Shown here: in pieces, positions 62,158-64,000 of the stretch
Position numbering within the stretch: the first letter of the stretch is position 1
Layout of the letters: the number at the start of each line of letters is the position of its first letter
Origin: Fibrella rubiginis
Lineage (GTDB): Bacteria > Bacteroidota > Bacteroidia > Cytophagales > Spirosomataceae
Direction of reading: 5' to 3'
Assembly (NCBI RefSeq): GCF_017353185.1
Contig: NZ_JAFMYV010000003.1
Span: forward strand, 496,001-560,000
Length of the DNA: 64,000 nucleotides
Notes under the pieces: generated by a model
Database searches by the model: none
What the model was told of the DNA's origin: nothing
What the model saw: the letters and a program-made list of their open reading frames with translations, nothing else
Made by a program: the position numbers and the translations under genes

Positions 62158-62664
62158 ATGACTCTACGCGAAATTATTTCCACCATTCTGCTTTTTGTAC
62201 TCTACCTGACGCTCCAGATCCTGATCGTCAGAAACCTGGTTCTGTTCGATTATGGTTTCTGCTTTCTATACGTGGCCTGTATTCTGCTGTTGCCCAATGA
62301 GCTAAGCCAAACCGTGGTGTTGCTCATTGCCTTTGCCACGGGTGTCATCGTCGATACGTTCTACAACACGCTGGGTATGCATGCGGCTGCCACAGTGCTT
62401 ATGGCCTACGTACGTCCGCTGGTGGTGCGTGTACAGATGGCTCAGCGCATTCAGGAAGCACGCGTACTGTTTACACTTCAGGAACTGGGGTTTGTCGATT
62501 TTTTCAAATACGTCCTTGTGCTGGTGTTTATTCACCACAGCGCACTGTTTCTTATTGAAGCGGGTAGCTTCAGTCTGCTTATTCCTACGTTGTTCCGGAT
62601 TGGTGCCAGTGCGGTATTTACCACAATGAGCATTGTACTGATCCAATTCTTCACCCGAAATTAA
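62158..62664 (+). CDS. mreD: Rod-shape determining protein MreD
   Basis: Integral membrane protein of 168 residues with about five hydrophobic segments. It works with MreC and RodA in the elongation complex. Sequence conservation in MreD is low; the assignment rests on topology (LLFVLYLTLQILIVRNLVLF at the start) and on position 24 bases after mreC. Confidence 0.85.
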   Translation: MTLREIISTILLFVLYLTLQILIVRNLVLFDYGFCFLYVACILLLPNELSQTVVLLIAFATGVIVDTFYNTLGMHAAATVLMAYVRPLVVRVQMAQRIQEARVLFTLQELGFVDFFKYVLVLVFIHHSALFLIEAGSFSLLIPTLFRIGASAVFTTMSIVLIQFFTRN

Positions 62665-62866
62665 GTCTGGTTATTCCGGCAAAAAGGGCTTACAACACAA
62701 ACAGACCATCGTTGGTTCTGCCATTTTGGCCGATTCACGGTATTATTAAACAAAGGTTTGGTTTTTGCGGTATAGTCCTTGTCGGCGACTCCCCATTAGA
62801 ACGGTTGTTGTGCTTTTCACAAATCAATCGGTAGTCGAGGCTGAACGTTTTTTAACGCCTACTTTT

Positions 62867-63484
62867 ATGTCGACAATGCCCGAAACCATGTCAGACACCA
62901 CGCCCACACGCGGATATACCGACGATCAGAAATATCAGATCTTCAATAAGGAGTTCATGCCCCACATCGACTCCATGTACAATTTCGCGTTCCGTTTGAC
63001 GATGGACGAAGACGATGCCAACGACCTCGTGCAGGACACGTATCTGAAGGCTTTTCGCTTCATCTCGTCATTTGAGCAAGGAACTAACGCCAAAGCATGG
63101 CTGTTCAGAATCCTGAAGAATAGCTTCATCAACGACTATCGGAAGAAAAGTAAGGAGCCTGCAAAGGTTGATTACCAGGACGTTGAAACGACCTACAATT
63201 CCGAAGATTCAGAGACCGAACACACCGTCGACCTGCGGGCCGAGACCGTGTCTGATCTGATTGGCGATGAAGTGGCAACGGCCCTGAACTCGTTGCCGGT
63301 TGACTTCCGTACCGTCATTATTCTGTGCGACATTGAAGGCTTTACCTACGAAGAAATGGCCAAGATTCTGGACATTCCCATTGGTACTGTTCGCTCACGG
63401 TTGCACAGAGCACGTAACCTGTTGAAAGAAAAGCTGCGCGATTATGCGGCGTCAATGGGATACAACGAAAATATTGACGACTAA
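62867..63484 (+). CDS. ECF-type RNA polymerase sigma factor
   Basis: Sigma-70 family ECF factor of about 205 residues. Region 2 is seen in RLTMDEDDANDLVQDTYLKAF and AWLFRILKNSFINDYRK. Region 4 is the helix-turn-helix YEEMAKILDIPIGTVRSRLHRAR. The start is uncertain: 62867, 62876 and 62888 are all in-frame ATGs; 62867 is given. The anti-sigma factor gene follows 79 bases later, the usual layout for stress-responsive pairs. Confidence 0.9.
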   Translation: MSTMPETMSDTTPTRGYTDDQKYQIFNKEFMPHIDSMYNFAFRLTMDEDDANDLVQDTYLKAFRFISSFEQGTNAKAWLFRILKNSFINDYRKKSKEPAKVDYQDVETTYNSEDSETEHTVDLRAETVSDLIGDEVATALNSLPVDFRTVIILCDIEGFTYEEMAKILDIPIGTVRSRLHRARNLLKEKLRDYAASMGYNENIDD

Positions 63485-63563
63485 AGCGAACTTTTACGAT
63501 ACATACGTTGGTTAGACTGATAGCAACAATATCACTAATCTTGGAATAAATAAAATTTTTCCA

Positions 63564-63851
63564 ATGCAAACGTCATTGCCAAAATCGCCGTCGGAGGTCC
63601 CGAGGAGTATGAAACACACGTGTGAGCATCAGTCCGACTGTCTGAAATTTATCCAGATGGTTCTCGATGGTGCTGCGACGGAGAAGGATCTAGACCAACT
63701 TCAACGCAATCTGGAGTCTTGCCAACCGTGCATCCAGATGTACCATCTTGAAAAAGAGGTGAAAGCATTGTTGCAAAACCGGATGGAAAAACGATGCTGC
63801 CCGGAGCAGCTGATCGAATCGATCCGAACGCGCATCGCCACATTTAGCTAA
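63564..63851 (+). CDS. Small cysteine-rich anti-sigma factor
   Basis: Protein of 95 residues (80 if translation starts at the ATG at 63609). It has Cys/His residues in CEHQSDC and a CxxC pair in SCQPC, followed by a helix, like zinc-binding anti-sigma domains. In the standard pattern a His sits four residues before the CxxC; here it is Asn, and the earlier CEH motif may supply the ligand. It probably binds the ECF factor encoded upstream. Confidence 0.72.
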   Translation: MQTSLPKSPSEVPRSMKHTCEHQSDCLKFIQMVLDGAATEKDLDQLQRNLESCQPCIQMYHLEKEVKALLQNRMEKRCCPEQLIESIRTRIATFS

Positions 63852-63871
63852 GTAGCCCTTAAACGGCACCC

Positions 63872-63923
63872 AATCGGGGTAAGTGAATTGGTTGAGTCAT
63901 CAGCCCCTTCACTTACCCCGATT
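63872..63923. terminator. Perfect 16-bp hairpin upstream of gmk
   Basis: Bases 63872-63887 (AATCGGGGTAAGTGAA) pair exactly with 63908-63923 across 20 bases, followed by CGTTTTTG. It lies 21 bases after the anti-sigma gene stop and probably terminates that transcript. Confidence 0.72.
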
Positions 63924-63931
63924 CGTTTTTG

Positions 63932-63939
63932 TACTTTTG
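63932..63939 (+). promoter_or_regulatory. -7 element of a probable gmk promoter
   Basis: TACTTTTG matches TAnnTTTG. The start codon at 63955 would be only about ten bases from the transcription start, giving an almost leaderless mRNA. No clear -33 element was seen. Confidence 0.45.
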
Positions 63940-63954
63940 ACCAAAAAACAGGCT

Positions 63955-64000
63955 TTGAAAGGTAAACTCATCATCTTCTCGGCTCCGTCCGGTTCGGGCA
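63955..64000 (+). CDS. gmk: Guanylate kinase, N-terminus only
   Basis: Fifteen codons from a TTG start read MKGKLIIFSAPSGSG, the P-loop opening of guanylate kinase, which phosphorylates GMP to GDP. The remainder lies outside the window. TTG is chosen because no ATG or GTG is available and the P-loop normally begins within a few residues of the start. Confidence 0.75.
   Translation, partial: MKGKLIIFSAPSGSG

Noticed and set aside
1100..63923. Intergenic repeats as CRISPR arrays or insertion-sequence ends
   Set aside because: There are no regularly spaced direct repeats with unique spacers, and no transposase gene lies between any pair of arms.
1..64000. tRNA, rRNA or riboswitch genes
   Set aside because: I looked through the intergenic stretches and saw no cloverleaf, rRNA segment or known riboswitch core; a covariance-model search could still find one.

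Overview
The window looks like chromosome of a GC-rich Bacteroidota of the order Cytophagales, most like the Spirosoma/Fibrella group (Spirosomataceae); this taxonomic placement is inference. The grounds are two SusC/SusD pairs, a type IX secretion sorting domain, promoter elements of the Bacteroidota type (TAnnTTTG at -7), the lack of Shine-Dalgarno sequences, the long Bacteroidota form of PurF, a Bacteroidota Hc1-like histone protein and a Bacteroidota-type type VI secretion system (T6SS subtype iii).

Layout. 1-27131 is ordinary chromosome: a truncated TonB receptor, an M50-like membrane protease, release factor 1, PurF, an OmpA-family protein, a DASH cryptochrome/photolyase, a YVTN-propeller phosphoesterase, a SusC/SusD pair on the minus strand, two ferritin-like proteins with export signals, a glycosyltransferase, a second SusC/SusD pair with a DUF4397 lipoprotein, a zinc alcohol dehydrogenase and a BamA-like barrel. 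27181-43677 is a T6SSiii locus: ClpV/TssH, two accessory genes (one a caspase-fold protein), sheath TssB/TssC, Hcp tube, VgrG, a peptidoglycan-amidase effector candidate, TssE, TssF, TssG, TssN, TssK, PAAR and two TssO-like membrane proteins. 43727-50174 is a tightly packed operon for an outer-membrane barrel, two proteins sharing a similar domain, an OmpA peptidoglycan binder, a YD-repeat lipoprotein and a proline-rich envelope spanner; a T9SS cargo protein follows. 53211-64000 holds a response-regulator remnant, a histidine kinase, a thioredoxin, an amidase, a serine-palmitoyltransferase-like enzyme, Hc1, mreBCD, an ECF sigma/anti-sigma pair and the start of gmk.

How it fits together. A 16-bp motif (TCCCCYTTTTATGGGA) lies 22-23 bases before a -7-like element upstream of both tssH and the operon at 43848, with 15 of 16 bases identical. 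This is the best sequence evidence that the uncharacterised envelope operon belongs to the T6SS. It would supply outer-membrane, peptidoglycan and periplasm-spanning parts in a system that has no TssJ/TssL/TssM. Small lineage-specific genes between the core genes (29851, 30273, 33224, 35421, 35955) are effector or accessory candidates.

A second theme runs through the whole window: at least a dozen long intergenic inverted repeats, up to 40 perfectly paired bases per arm. They are built from a few shared low-complexity sequence styles and sit between genes in every orientation, including inside the susC-susD, tssK-PAAR and mreB-mreC junctions.
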